Under the pieces are notes generated by a model, which was not told the DNA's origin, ran no database searches, and saw nothing but the letters and a program-made list of their open reading frames with translations. This document shows, in pieces, positions 56,190 to 64,000 of a stretch of DNA of 64,000 nucleotides. The translations under genes and the position numbers were made by a program. This stretch comes from Candidatus Obscuribacter sp. (GTDB lineage Bacteria > Cyanobacteriota > Vampirovibrionia > Obscuribacterales > Obscuribacteraceae), in the NCBI GenBank assembly GCA_021772095.1, contig JADYXR010000032.1, positions 17,880 to 81,879 of the forward strand, read 5' to 3'. Position 1 is the first letter of the stretch, and each line of letters starts with the position of its first letter.

Positions 56190-56483
56190 ATGTATTCTAG
56201 CCCGAGGATGCTGAACGCGCCAATCAGAAACGGGAAAAACAAGCCCGAGAAAGAATCCGGTCGGCGCGGGAGCTTTACTGGCATTGATGTTGACGAGGCG
56301 TGGCGGCAAAAGGTGGCAAAGCTTCGCAAAGAGCAAGGTTTCGTCGAGCCTGGTGACAAGCTCAACGAGATGCCAGGTCGATTCATATTACTTCTATTGT
56401 GGACAGGCGCCGCCGGATGGTTGCTTGTATCGACCAAAGGTAAGGCGATCGCAAACAAATATTTAGCAGAGGCAAGGCAATGA
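56190..56483 (+). CDS. Small single-helix membrane protein (first gene of a three-gene operon)
   Basis: 97 residues. A basic, polar N-terminus (about 1-60, with KNKPEKESGRRG) is followed by one hydrophobic helix at about 65-82 (FILLLLWTGAAGWLLVS) and a short tail. No family identified. Its stop overlaps the start of the next gene in ATGA fashion (56480-56483), indicating a coupled operon. Confidence 0.72.
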   Translation: MYSSPRMLNAPIRNGKNKPEKESGRRGSFTGIDVDEAWRQKVAKLRKEQGFVEPGDKLNEMPGRFILLLLWTGAAGWLLVSTKGKAIANKYLAEARQ

Positions 56484-57055
56484 AACTGACTTTACAAGCA
56501 CCATGGGCAATACTAGCCGTTGTCGCCTGGCCTTTAATTGGAACGGCTGTCTGGCTGATTTGCGGTAACGCCAACACTGGATTTTTAGGCGCTTGCATCG
56601 GTTCATTTATCATCTGGATGGTCGGTCGCGACAAGATGCAAAACCACGAGGCAGTACTAGAAGATCCACCCGCCAGGCTGTTTGCCGCGTCCGATTTCGA
56701 TGTTCTGGCGTCAATTAAAGAGGTGATGCAAAACAACATCGGCGATAAGTTTTGGGTGCAGAAGTCGTTTGACGACACGCCAGATGAAGATGGCTTCTGC
56801 AAAGCCCGGTACATCATGAATTATCGAGAAGAGTTGAAATCAGATCCGCCGGTGCTTTTGGATCGGCAACTAATTTTAGAAACTAGAGTGAAGAAGGTGG
56901 CATCTCAAACCAGTGTGGAACTGGATTATCAGGTGGCGTCAGAAAAAATCCGTTGGACGGCAAACGAGATTCTAGAGAACACTACCGCGATGATCTGGAC
57001 GCGTCTGGATAGACTCGAAGCTGCCAAAGGGGCGAAGAAACATGAGCAAGAATAG
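56480..57055 (+). CDS. Two-helix membrane protein with soluble C-terminal domain
   Basis: 191 residues. Two helices at about 8-27 (WAILAVVAWPLIGTAVWLI) and 30-47 (NTGFLGACIGSFIIWMVG) precede a soluble region of about 140 residues that is alpha/beta and ends in a charged helix. It has no match I recognise. It is the middle gene of a coupled set: ATGA overlap upstream and a 14-base overlap with the next gene downstream. Confidence 0.75.
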   Translation: MKLTLQAPWAILAVVAWPLIGTAVWLICGNANTGFLGACIGSFIIWMVGRDKMQNHEAVLEDPPARLFAASDFDVLASIKEVMQNNIGDKFWVQKSFDDTPDEDGFCKARYIMNYREELKSDPPVLLDRQLILETRVKKVASQTSVELDYQVASEKIRWTANEILENTTAMIWTRLDRLEAAKGAKKHEQE

Positions 57056-57506
57056 GCAATTTTTGATCTTGATGCTTGTGTTGGCCGGTTCATTTTGCCA
57101 CATGGAACAAGCGTTCTGTGAGGAGAACAGCGCAGCCCAACTATATAGTCCGGGGATTGTCGAGCAGCAACTGTCGGACGATCTCAAAAACTACACACCG
57201 AATTACATTGGTGTTGCGACTGCCAAAGATGCCTTTGGAACTGAGAACTATTGGCAGTGGTATTGGGATAGGAACGCTCATATAAACATCACTCGCGGCT
57301 TCTTTTGGGGCGACGATCAGATAAGCCAGTTTTTTCAGAGCCTTGCAGACAGTTATATGGTGCCTGCCTGGAATGTGATTATGGAGCCACTTGCCTCAAG
57401 AATTCTCGCGCCGCTGCTGCTGTTTGGGCTGACGATTACTTCGTTCATTCGAAAGAAGAAAGCGGCTAAGGCTGCTTCAGTTACCGTCGGAAAAAATGAT
57501 GGCTGA
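57042..57506 (+). CDS. Exported membrane-anchored protein, third gene of operon
   Basis: 154 residues. A signal peptide (LILMLVLAGSFCHMEQAFC, cleavage near 26) is followed by a Trp/Tyr-rich extracytoplasmic part (NYWQWYWDRN near 70-79) and a C-terminal helix (LAPLLLFGLTITSFI, near 122-136) with a Lys-rich cytoplasmic tail. Unknown function. The set of three small envelope proteins may form a complex. Confidence 0.75.
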   Translation: MSKNRQFLILMLVLAGSFCHMEQAFCEENSAAQLYSPGIVEQQLSDDLKNYTPNYIGVATAKDAFGTENYWQWYWDRNAHINITRGFFWGDDQISQFFQSLADSYMVPAWNVIMEPLASRILAPLLLFGLTITSFIRKKKAAKAASVTVGKNDG

Positions 57507-58139
57507 AATTATGGTCGAGTGACAAAGCTTTTGTGACCAGCTGCAAATATATGGTTGAGCAGCTGGAGCGCGTGGCTCTGCGCCCCGCAGCGGTTTGAAA
57601 TCGCTGCGTTGTCGCTGCGAGCGCCGAAAATAATGAAGCAAACAAATAAGCAAAGGTCAATCCGCCAAGTGGGTGCTATGACAACTTCGGCGCTCAAATC
57701 GGTCTATTGGTCGCACTTTGCAAAATTATGAGATTGGTCAAAATATTCGTCACTCTCATATCCCTGCGAGGTGGGAAAAATATTTTTTTTAACCATGTCA
57801 ATAATAAAGGAAACCTTGAGCCGTCGTCTGTGGCGCGATTTCCAGCGCTAAGTGATATTGTGAATCGGTGCAAAAATCCCGAAAGGCAGACAGCTCAAGC
57901 CTTTCGAGTTATGTAACTGCAATGCGTAATTCGAGCATTTACGCTGGGAAAAGCTGCGCCCGGTTGTTTACGGTTTCGGTTACCACACTAAAACTGACAA
58001 CACAGGAAATAAATCCCACCAAGCGCAACGCAGCAAGTATACCCAACACCATTACTAATATACGCACCGGACGTCACAATTCGATCGCAATTTTCCTGCA
58101 AAGCAAGCCACAGTGGCAGCTTAAATAAAGGAAATCAAG
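57507..58139. other. Gene-poor stretch with one perfect stem-loop
   Basis: 633 bases with no ORF that I would call. Short frames on both strands lack Shine-Dalgarno sites and protein-like composition. A seven-bp stem CGCAGCG/CGCTGCG with a nine-base loop lies at 57586-57608, 80 bases past the operon end, without a T-run. An AAGGA (about 58131) serves the next gene. Confidence 0.5.
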
Positions 58140-58616
58140 ATGGACGACCAAGACCCCACTCTTCCTTCCGGCAACCCCCCGGTAATCGATCCGCCAATAC
58201 CTCCATTGAATACGGACCAACCGGCCGAGCCGGCGCCAGATACTTCCTCCTATTTTGAAAAGTTACTACTTCTAGTTCCGAGCGACATGATCGCCGGTTA
58301 CCTGGCTCTAGACGGCATTTTAAAGTCGCTGCCGGAAATTAGCCTGTCGATCTATTGGGCGGTGTTCTCATCGATGTTAGTGCTGACACCGCTCTACATC
58401 TGGTTCAAACCAGCAGAGAATTCAATACTCAGGTGCTCGCGAAAGTTCAGATTAATCACAGGCACAATATCGTTTGCTGTTTGGGTGTTCGCCCTTGGCG
58501 GGCCATTCAGCGCAACCTTCGAGTCTTATCAACCAGTGTACGGATCGCTACTGCTTGTAATAACGACGCTTACAATCCCTGTCTTCGAGAAGATTGCTGA
58601 CCGTTTCAAGTTCTAA
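58140..58616 (+). CDS. Small multi-helix membrane protein with Pro-rich N-terminus
   Basis: 158 residues. The first 35 are Pro/Asp/Glu-rich; then about four hydrophobic helices (KLLLLVPSDMIAGYLALDG, IYWAVFSSMLVLTPLYIWF, ITGTISFAVWVFALGGPF, YGSLLLVITTLTIPVF). Clear AAGGAAATC Shine-Dalgarno. Family unknown. A short AGGACA/TGTCCT hairpin follows the stop. Confidence 0.75.
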   Translation: MDDQDPTLPSGNPPVIDPPIPPLNTDQPAEPAPDTSSYFEKLLLLVPSDMIAGYLALDGILKSLPEISLSIYWAVFSSMLVLTPLYIWFKPAENSILRCSRKFRLITGTISFAVWVFALGGPFSATFESYQPVYGSLLLVITTLTIPVFEKIADRFKF

Positions 58617-58927
58617 GAAGGACAAAGATCTGTCCTATTATATGGCGAATAAAGCAACCCTAGCGCGAGATCAGCCACCGAGATTTCGTTAATGAAAAGT
58701 GGCTTCCAGAGCCAGGAAGTCTGGGTTGTCAGATTCGGCAATGACACTGTATACGGTGCTATTGCCGCGCTTTGCAACGCCACCGCCGGTAGTGTCGTTA
58801 TTGAACGCCCAGGTGCTTGCAAACGAACAAGCTCACTCGCTATGGTGTGGGAAACAACCCCCTCTCCCTGAACAAAAGACACCGAACCAAAGACCTGAAA
58901 TAAGCAACTGCACTAAAGAAATTACCG

Positions 58928-58958
58928 AAAAGCACGCCTCATAGAGAGCGTGCTTTTT
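58928..58958 (+). terminator. Strong intrinsic terminator
   Basis: A ten-bp stem, arms AAAAGCACGC and GCGTGCTTTT around a ten-base loop, runs into five T residues. With the A-run on the left it would work on both strands. No clear gene ends just before it; the nearest plus-strand gene stops at 58616. Confidence 0.85.
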
Positions 58959-59150
58959 GCATGGACTGGGAGCGGGCGTTTGTTTTTGAGTAATCGAAAG
59001 TTGTGAGTATGTGCGGTTAATGGTCGATGGCTCGCGCAAGCGATGATCATCGCGCTAGATGTGCGGAAGAAAAAATAAATTTGCTAACGCGGCATAGGGA
59101 GCCGCACCCACCGATTTCGTAAATCATAAGATCGTCGTTTGAAGTCTGTG

Positions 59151-59544
59151 TAAAAAAGCAGTCGAAACTTGGGTGAGCAAAATTGGTTAAATAACGCGGC
59201 ACAAGGAGCCGTACCGATTTCGTAAGTTTGAGGTGCTACTGACGCGTTCTCAAATAATTGGAAGTCCACCGTCAGTAGTGCCTCTTTCAGATGCATAGTT
59301 TTAAGCAAAGAACTTGGATCTGCGGTCGCAAACAAGAGATGTACTTGGCTAACGCACATGGTGAAGTCAAATTGGCGCAGAGTCGAATTTTAACGCCGAG
59401 TAAAAAAGCAGCCGAAACCTGGGTGAGCAAAATTGGTTAAATAACACGGCACAAGGAGCCGTATCGTTTTCGTAAATCCAACTGGTGCTACTGGCGCTGT
59501 TTGGCGACAATTGCAACGCCACCGTCAGTAGTACCTCTTTCAAA
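59151..59544. repeat. Two diverged direct repeats, 250-bp period, with conserved hairpins
   Basis: Copies begin at 59151 and 59401 and run for about 140 bases. Both carry a CGGC/GCCG mini-hairpin enclosing an AAGGAG, and a larger stem: 59231-59283 in the first and 59484-59535 in the second. The larger stems (about 13 bp) contain differences that are tolerated by G-T pairing or compensated between arms. Partial copies of the first hairpin occur near 59078-59128, and of the larger stem near 58739-58798. Confidence 0.75.
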
Positions 59545-59648
59545 GAATAGTCTTGGAACCTGAATTTGTAAGTGCTCAGAATCAACTCATGCAACTGGCA
59601 CCTGCACTTGTTCTGTTAGTCGAAAAACAGAATCAGAATCGAATAATC

Positions 59649-59712
59649 CCGGAGATGGTTCTCCCAAAAGCAGATGGATTTAGTCAGCTGCTTTTGGGAG
59701 AGCCATCTCCGG
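59649..59712. repeat. 25-bp near-perfect inverted repeat (hairpin)
   Basis: Arms 59649-59673 and 59688-59712 are complementary over 25 bp with one G-T wobble and a 14-base loop. A seven-bp TTCTGTT/AACAGAA hairpin lies just before it. There is no T-run after the right arm. It resembles a small mobile or regulatory inverted repeat more than a terminator. Confidence 0.85.
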
Positions 59713-59935
59713 TGGCTCTTGTGGCGATAGAAAGCGCTTGTGTTTTAAGGCTGTAAATCCGCCAGGAGCGGTCGGCCAGCTCGTGCCAATCACGGATGAA
59801 ACATAAGCAATACTATCGGATTCAACGCGCTGAAAGCTGCATCTGATACATCTATCCACCACATCTAACTCCGCTTCGAGGCATCGCATTTGGTGCCTTT
59901 TAAACTTCAAAACAAACAAACTAAGGAATACAATC

Positions 59936-62086
59936 ATGGCTAACGCAGCCGCATACAGCTACGATTCGCAAGGGCGAATCCATCAAGTCACGTTCAACAC
60001 TGGCAGTCAAATTACCTATTCGTATGATAATGCCGGTAACAGAACCAGCGTCGTTTCAGTCGCTTCGGAATGGCCGGTAGACATTGGCACAATCTATTAT
60101 GGTGACGGCTCTGAAGTCGTGGGACTGGCGCCAGGAGCCGATGGGCAAGTACTCACCACCCACGGTCCCGCGGCTCCCAGCTGGGAAGATGCTCCCTCCA
60201 GCCTGGTTTGGCTTGGAGCCTGGAACAGTGCCACAGCCTATGTCGTTAACGACGCCGTCTCATTGAATGGCGCCTCCTACATTGCGGTCGCAAACAACAC
60301 GAACAGCTCGCCGCCATCTGCCGACTGGAACACTTTGTCCGCCAAAGGCGACACCGGCGCGGCTGGCACCGCCGGTGCAACGGGGGCTACCGGTGCGACT
60401 GGACCGACGGGTCCGACTGGCGCCACTGGTGCCACCGGTGCCACCGGTGCGACGGGAGCCGAAGGGCTCATCTGGCGCGGTGCCTGGAGTAGCGTTACTG
60501 CCTATGTCATCGACGACGCGGTCTCGCTGAATGGTGTCTCCTACATCGCAATTGCAAATAACACGAACAGCTCGCCGCCGTCTTCTGACTGGAACACCCT
60601 GGCTGCTAAAGGCGACACGGGTGCGACTGGCTCCGCCGGTGCGACGGGGGCTACCGGTGCGACTGGACCGACTGGTCCGACTGGCGCCACTGGTGCAACC
60701 GGTGCGACCGGAGCGACAGGGGCGGAGGGTCTGATTTGGCGCGGCACCTGGAGTAGCGCAACTGCCTATGTCATTGACGACGCAGTTTCGCTCAATGGCG
60801 TCTCCTACATCGCAGTCGCGAACAACACCAACAGTTCGCCGCCGTCTGCTAACTGGAACACTCTTGCCGCCAAAGGTGACACCGGTGCGACCGGTTCCGC
60901 TGGTGCAACGGGCGCAACTGGGCCTACCGGTTCGACTGGTGCTACCGGTGCCACTGGTGCGCAGGGTGCCAAGGGTCTAGTCTGGCGTGGTGCCTGGAGC
61001 AGCGCCACCGCTTACGTTATCGACAATGCAGTTTCGCTCAATGGCGTTTCTTACATCGCTGTCGCCAACAACACCAACAGCTCGCCGCCATCTGCTAACT
61101 GGAACACTCTTGCCGCCAAAGGCGACACCGGTGCGACTGGATCTACCGGCGCGACGGGGGCCACGGGTGCCACTGGCCCGACGGGAGCTACGGGGCCGGC
61201 AGGCTCTGATGGCGTCAGTGACCCAAGTATTTGCTTGTTGCGCGTGTCGCTAACGACTAGCGATCCATGGGGTTTAACTGATGTCACCAATGGCACCACT
61301 TTGTACATCGCACCGATTTTTGGTAAAAAGATTGGTATTTGGAACGGCAGTTCGACGAACCTTATGACAGTCGGCTCTTTCACCGTCAGCTTGTCTGGCA
61401 AAACTGCCCAAAACTATCGACTCTATGTCTATGACAGCAACAGTGACAATGTTGTTGACACGGGTGAGCTGGTCGCCTGGACCAACAGTACAACTCCGCC
61501 CTCGGATACGCTTGTTGCTGATGGCTATTACGTGAAAACTGGCAGCACTTCTCGCCGAGCGGTTGCCGACATTATGGTCCATGCTACCGGGCAATGTGAC
61601 TGGCGAGATGCACGCCGTGGAATTTGTCACATTGATGAGCGCGCTCGTCAAAAGGCTCGCCTGACGGCATTTCCGTCTACGGACAGCTGGGTTGTGACGA
61701 GGAACACCACGACTTGGCGCAGGATTAACGCTGGGTCCACCATTGGCGAGCACTATGTTGAATTCATCCTTAGTAGCAACGGTTATGTTTCTGCTGAAGC
61801 TATGACTATGGTAAATCAAAGTGCAGGTGGTTCTGGAAATCCCGACTATGATTTTGGTATCGGACTCGATACCACTACCGCGGATTCCTCCACTCAATCT
61901 TTCGGCATGGATGGGTCGATTCTGAAACCATCTCAAGTCAGTTCAAAATTGCGGGCAAACACTGCTGCCGGCAAACACACAATGAGCATTGTTGAACAGA
62001 ACGTCAGCTCGCGAGATGTACTGGCCTACGGCGACAACGGCGGTGTCGCATTCAAGGGCGGCATGATCGTCGACATGATGTTGTAA
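59936..62086 (+). CDS. Collagen-like protein with four carbohydrate-binding-like modules and a YD-repeat start
   Basis: 716 residues. It opens with an RHS/YD-type repeat pair (YSYDSQGRIHQVTF, YSYDNAGNRTSV). Four modules of about 40 residues then follow (first near 93-133), each of the form GAWNSATAYVVNDAVSLNG..YIAVANNTNSSPP..W, which looks like a CBM5/12 chitin-binding-type fold. Each is followed by Gly-X-Y triplets such as GATGATGPTGPTG. A unique C-terminal region of about 290 residues ends the protein, with a DWRDARRGICHIDERAR segment that may start a receptor or tail-tip domain. No signal peptide is seen, though an AAGGA lies upstream of ATG 59936. The design resembles tail fibres and collagen-like surface proteins that bind polysaccharide. 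Confidence 0.85.
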   Translation: MANAAAYSYDSQGRIHQVTFNTGSQITYSYDNAGNRTSVVSVASEWPVDIGTIYYGDGSEVVGLAPGADGQVLTTHGPAAPSWEDAPSSLVWLGAWNSATAYVVNDAVSLNGASYIAVANNTNSSPPSADWNTLSAKGDTGAAGTAGATGATGATGPTGPTGATGATGATGATGAEGLIWRGAWSSVTAYVIDDAVSLNGVSYIAIANNTNSSPPSSDWNTLAAKGDTGATGSAGATGATGATGPTGPTGATGATGATGATGAEGLIWRGTWSSATAYVIDDAVSLNGVSYIAVANNTNSSPPSANWNTLAAKGDTGATGSAGATGATGPTGSTGATGATGAQGAKGLVWRGAWSSATAYVIDNAVSLNGVSYIAVANNTNSSPPSANWNTLAAKGDTGATGSTGATGATGATGPTGATGPAGSDGVSDPSICLLRVSLTTSDPWGLTDVTNGTTLYIAPIFGKKIGIWNGSSTNLMTVGSFTVSLSGKTAQNYRLYVYDSNSDNVVDTGELVAWTNSTTPPSDTLVADGYYVKTGSTSRRAVADIMVHATGQCDWRDARRGICHIDERARQKARLTAFPSTDSWVVTRNTTTWRRINAGSTIGEHYVEFILSSNGYVSAEAMTMVNQSAGGSGNPDYDFGIGLDTTTADSSTQSFGMDGSILKPSQVSSKLRANTAAGKHTMSIVEQNVSSRDVLAYGDNGGVAFKGGMIVDMML
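60198..61215 (+). repeat. Four near-identical ~250-260-bp internal repeats of the collagen-like gene
   Basis: Module plus Gly-X-Y units recur with starts about 262, 264 and 246 bases apart. The DNA is similar enough to allow slippage or recombination, so copy number could vary among strains. The triplet blocks lie at about 60352-60460, 60613-60723, 60876-60970 and 61123-61215. Confidence 0.85.
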
Positions 62087-62125
62087 ACCGCAAAAAAACA
62101 TTGTGAATTAATCAATCCGTTTCTG

Positions 62126-62153
62126 GAGGCGGCTACTTCGGCTGCCTCTTTTT
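62126..62153 (+). terminator. Intrinsic terminator of the collagen-like gene
   Basis: A nine-bp stem (arms GAGGCGGCT and GGCTGCCTC with two wobbles) with a five-base loop leads straight into five T residues, 40 bases past the stop. Confidence 0.88.
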
Positions 62154-62188
62154 GCAAACAACAAAATTGAGAAATAGGAAATCTACTC

Positions 62189-63919
62189 ATGAGCAATCAA
62201 AACAACAAGCCACAATTCCGTTTTGAGGTGGACTCGGTTCACCCGAAGACCGGTGGCGTTCTAAATAATCTGCCGAATAAAGCTGCTAAAAGAGTGTCGC
62301 CTACTGACGCGGTTGCGATCTTTGCTGCGCGGAAGACGCGAGTCGATGCGGCCCATTTACCGCAGGCTGTAGCTAGAATGCAGACGCAATCCTTCGCAGC
62401 ACAACCGGGATTTGCGTCGACTACCCAAAGCCCCGCATCCATCGCGGAAATGGCAAGAGCTCTCAAGAATGATGTCGATCTGATCTTCTATCATGTTTAC
62501 AATCAGATCGAATATTATCCAACCAATGGCGTGCAGAAAGGCAGTCTCGGTTGTTTGATTGACGGAATCGGCAATGCCTGGGATCAGGCCTCGCTGCTTG
62601 TCGATCTTTTGCGTGAAGCGGGCTACACGGCTAATTTCGTCTATGGCGTGATCGATCTGTCCAAAGACGAGGCGGCTGCATGGCTCGGCACTGATTCTAG
62701 CGATATTGTTCTGCCGAGCTATGTACTCACGCATGGCGGTATTCCGAACAATCCATACGGTGAGGGCGAGGAAGCAAGAATTTCGCTCAATCACGTCTGG
62801 GTTAAGGTCGAGATCGACAATGTCGAATATGTCCTTGATCCTAGCTACAAAGCATACACAAACATTAGCGGCATCGACTTGGGCGTCGCCATGGACTACG
62901 ATCAAACTTCGCTTCTAAGCGCTGCTGATACTGGTACCACACACGGTACCGGAGACTTGTGGATTCAGAACGTTAATGAATCGGCAATCGGGACGGAATT
63001 GACTGGTTATGCATCAAATCTCATCGACTGGATTAAAACCAACAATCCCACCGCTACTATGGAGGAGATCGTAGGCGGCCGCTCGATCAATCAAATCGAT
63101 ACGCCAGTGCGACAAACCTCGTTGCCCTATGAGACAGGTGAACCGGATAGCTGGGAGGTGATTCCCAACGAATATCGGACCACCATGCAGTTCGAATATC
63201 CGGGCATCGACCGAACGTTTTTCAGCGATGAAATTTATGGAAAACGTTTGACGTTCTTTTTTAACACCTCTTATGAACCTGAATTGCGCCTGGATGGTGA
63301 GCTTAAGAACGCGGGTACTGCGCAAGCTGCTGATTCCTCTGCTTTGGCGCTCGTCACTATTCTTCACCCGTACGTGGACACCGTGTACGACCAGTCCTTC
63401 AATCTCCTCATTAACGCTCCCTACACGGGTAATGTAGTGACATTCTATTACCTCATTGGTGCCACATTCGGTGCCACTCGAGAAGGGATGGTTCATTATC
63501 ACGAGAAACGGATGAGTGTGGCAAAAGCTTCTGGGGCTAATGAATTCGCGGAGGAGCTTCTTGGAGAGCAGTTGTCCGTGGCGTTCTATACCCTGGCCGC
63601 TGAACTGGCTCGGAGCTCTGACCTGCTTTCGCAGATGAGTAACTGTAAGTACGTGTATCACCACAATGTTGGTAGGTGCGCGCGGATCAGTGCACCAACT
63701 TTCTTTGACTTTGCGATCTTCGATGTTCCAGGTGTGAGCGTCAGTTTTTCAACTCTGGTTGAGGACAATGACGAAGCTGCAGAAAAACTCTCTTTCGCAA
63801 TCGGTATGCACAGTTACGCAATCGAGCAGCTCGCACTCGCGCAAGTTCTCGGAATTCCCGCATCATCGGCAACGACAGTTCTTCAAAAAGCCAATAGCGA
63901 TGGCCCTCTGTGTCTATGA
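62189..63919 (+). CDS. Transglutaminase-like-fold protein lacking the expected catalytic Cys
   Basis: 576 residues. Residues about 85-225 follow the transglutaminase-like (papain-type) fold of RHS-associated proteins: ALKNDVDLIFYHVYNQIEYYPT, GNAWDQASLLVDLLREAGYTANFVYGV (128 onward) and LNHVWVKVEIDNVEYVLDPSYK with H202 and D217. At the usual GxCxD position the sequence reads GNAWD, so the catalytic Cys is replaced; C122 lies six residues earlier in GCLIDG. RHS-type relatives often have a GNxxDxASLL form without Cys, so activity is doubtful. The C-terminal 300 residues are unrecognised. AGGAAA precedes ATG 62189. No signal peptide. It follows a collagen-like gene with a terminator between them. 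The last 81 bases of the window hold nothing I can call. Confidence 0.8.
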   Translation: MSNQNNKPQFRFEVDSVHPKTGGVLNNLPNKAAKRVSPTDAVAIFAARKTRVDAAHLPQAVARMQTQSFAAQPGFASTTQSPASIAEMARALKNDVDLIFYHVYNQIEYYPTNGVQKGSLGCLIDGIGNAWDQASLLVDLLREAGYTANFVYGVIDLSKDEAAAWLGTDSSDIVLPSYVLTHGGIPNNPYGEGEEARISLNHVWVKVEIDNVEYVLDPSYKAYTNISGIDLGVAMDYDQTSLLSAADTGTTHGTGDLWIQNVNESAIGTELTGYASNLIDWIKTNNPTATMEEIVGGRSINQIDTPVRQTSLPYETGEPDSWEVIPNEYRTTMQFEYPGIDRTFFSDEIYGKRLTFFFNTSYEPELRLDGELKNAGTAQAADSSALALVTILHPYVDTVYDQSFNLLINAPYTGNVVTFYYLIGATFGATREGMVHYHEKRMSVAKASGANEFAEELLGEQLSVAFYTLAAELARSSDLLSQMSNCKYVYHHNVGRCARISAPTFFDFAIFDVPGVSVSFSTLVEDNDEAAEKLSFAIGMHSYAIEQLALAQVLGIPASSATTVLQKANSDGPLCL

Positions 63920-64000
63920 TAAGTGAGACAGTTTTGAGCCAAAGTTTAGGGTAAGCCCTGAGCTGAACGCCCGGATTTTACATATCGAGTATCTATGCGA

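Larger units (their letters stand above)
58617..59935. other. Structured non-coding-like stretch with diverged repeats and hairpins
   Basis: 1.3 kb with no confident gene. It contains a strong terminator (58928-58958), a 14-bp perfect palindrome GCGATGATCATCGC (59040-59053), two diverged 250-bp-period direct repeats plus partial copies before and within them, and a 25-bp hairpin (59649-59712). Minus-strand frames at 58613-58882, 59084-59359 and 59367-59594 align with one another in sequence, but none has a good start or domain. The block precedes the collagen-like gene and could be remnants or a real RNA region. Confidence 0.55.

Noticed and set aside
58699..58944. Small plus-strand frame ending inside the terminator
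   Set aside because: Runs through a hairpin and overlaps minus-strand alignments; no Shine-Dalgarno or protein-like composition.
59084..59594. Two small minus-strand genes
   Set aside because: They align with each other, but this follows from the repeated DNA; starts are weak (one TTG, one ATG without Shine-Dalgarno). Recorded as an open alternative in the repeat finding.
58617..59935. Integron cassette array (attC sites)
   Set aside because: Stems and GTTAAAT-like bits exist, but consistent RYYYAAC/GTTRRRY pairs and cassette ORFs are missing, and no integrase is present.
59936..63919. Diversity-generating retroelement or prophage
   Set aside because: No reverse transcriptase, template repeat, integrase, terminase, portal or capsid gene is visible in the window.

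Overview
The window looks like the chromosome of a free-living, diderm-type bacterium of about 50% GC. Many genes have Shine-Dalgarno sites, several secreted proteins have Sec signal peptides, and it encodes an OmpA-like and a PatA-N (DUF4388) protein as well as an orphan OmpR-type regulator that would not look out of place in the cyanobacterial lineage. The mix of very large low-complexity proteins, TPR proteins and MshEN-like repeats reminds me of non-photosynthetic cyanobacterial relatives (Melainabacteria/Obscuribacterales), but that placement is a guess. I see no rRNA, tRNA, CRISPR array, transposase or phage packaging gene.

Layout. 1-7.5 kb: the 5' part of a secreted beta-helix adhesin-like gene, a small basic secreted protein, a three-gene operon (GCS2-type ligase, MFS exporter, PepSY membrane protein) and a second MFS exporter, all on the minus strand. 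7.8-15.6 kb: a secreted protein, a PyrE-like phosphoribosyltransferase with a 3' frameshift, a 1.28-kb-residue TPR membrane protein, a frameshifted hotdog thioesterase, a two-ACT-domain protein and an MshEN-repeat protein. 16-18.9 kb: a large protein with a kinase-like C-terminus plus a lone receiver-domain protein. 19-34 kb: mostly housekeeping and metabolism (DUF255 thioredoxin-like protein, SulP transporter, DUF547 and OmpA-like secreted pair, PHB-depolymerase-like esterase, SDR and crotonase pair, NCS1 permease), ending in a six-unit palindromic tandem repeat at 34.0-34.3 kb.

34.3-50.8 kb: an orphan OmpR-type regulator, two tandem giant paralogues (1167 and 1329 residues), a 1130-residue MshEN-repeat/TPR protein, a macrodomain protein, an unrecognised protein and a DUF4388/degenerate-GGDEF protein. 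The two giants have a similar untranslated leader hairpin with conserved spacing; a weaker form precedes the 16-kb gene. 51-55 kb: glutamate dehydrogenase, Ca2+/H+ exchanger and MutM with an unusual tail. 55-64 kb is accessory: a DUF433/DUF5615 toxin-antitoxin pair, a three-gene membrane operon, a gene-poor stretch full of hairpins and diverged direct repeats, then a collagen-like/carbohydrate-binding repeat protein and a transglutaminase-like protein lacking the expected cysteine.

The most promising unexplained material is (i) the giant-protein family with its leader element, (ii) the MshEN-repeat proteins together with a degenerate GGDEF protein, which would suit a c-di-GMP-responsive assembly, (iii) the palindromic arrays at 34 kb and 58.6-59.9 kb, and (iv) the GCS2-MFS-PepSY operon. 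Two single-base frameshifts 4.4 kb apart may be real lesions or assembly errors.
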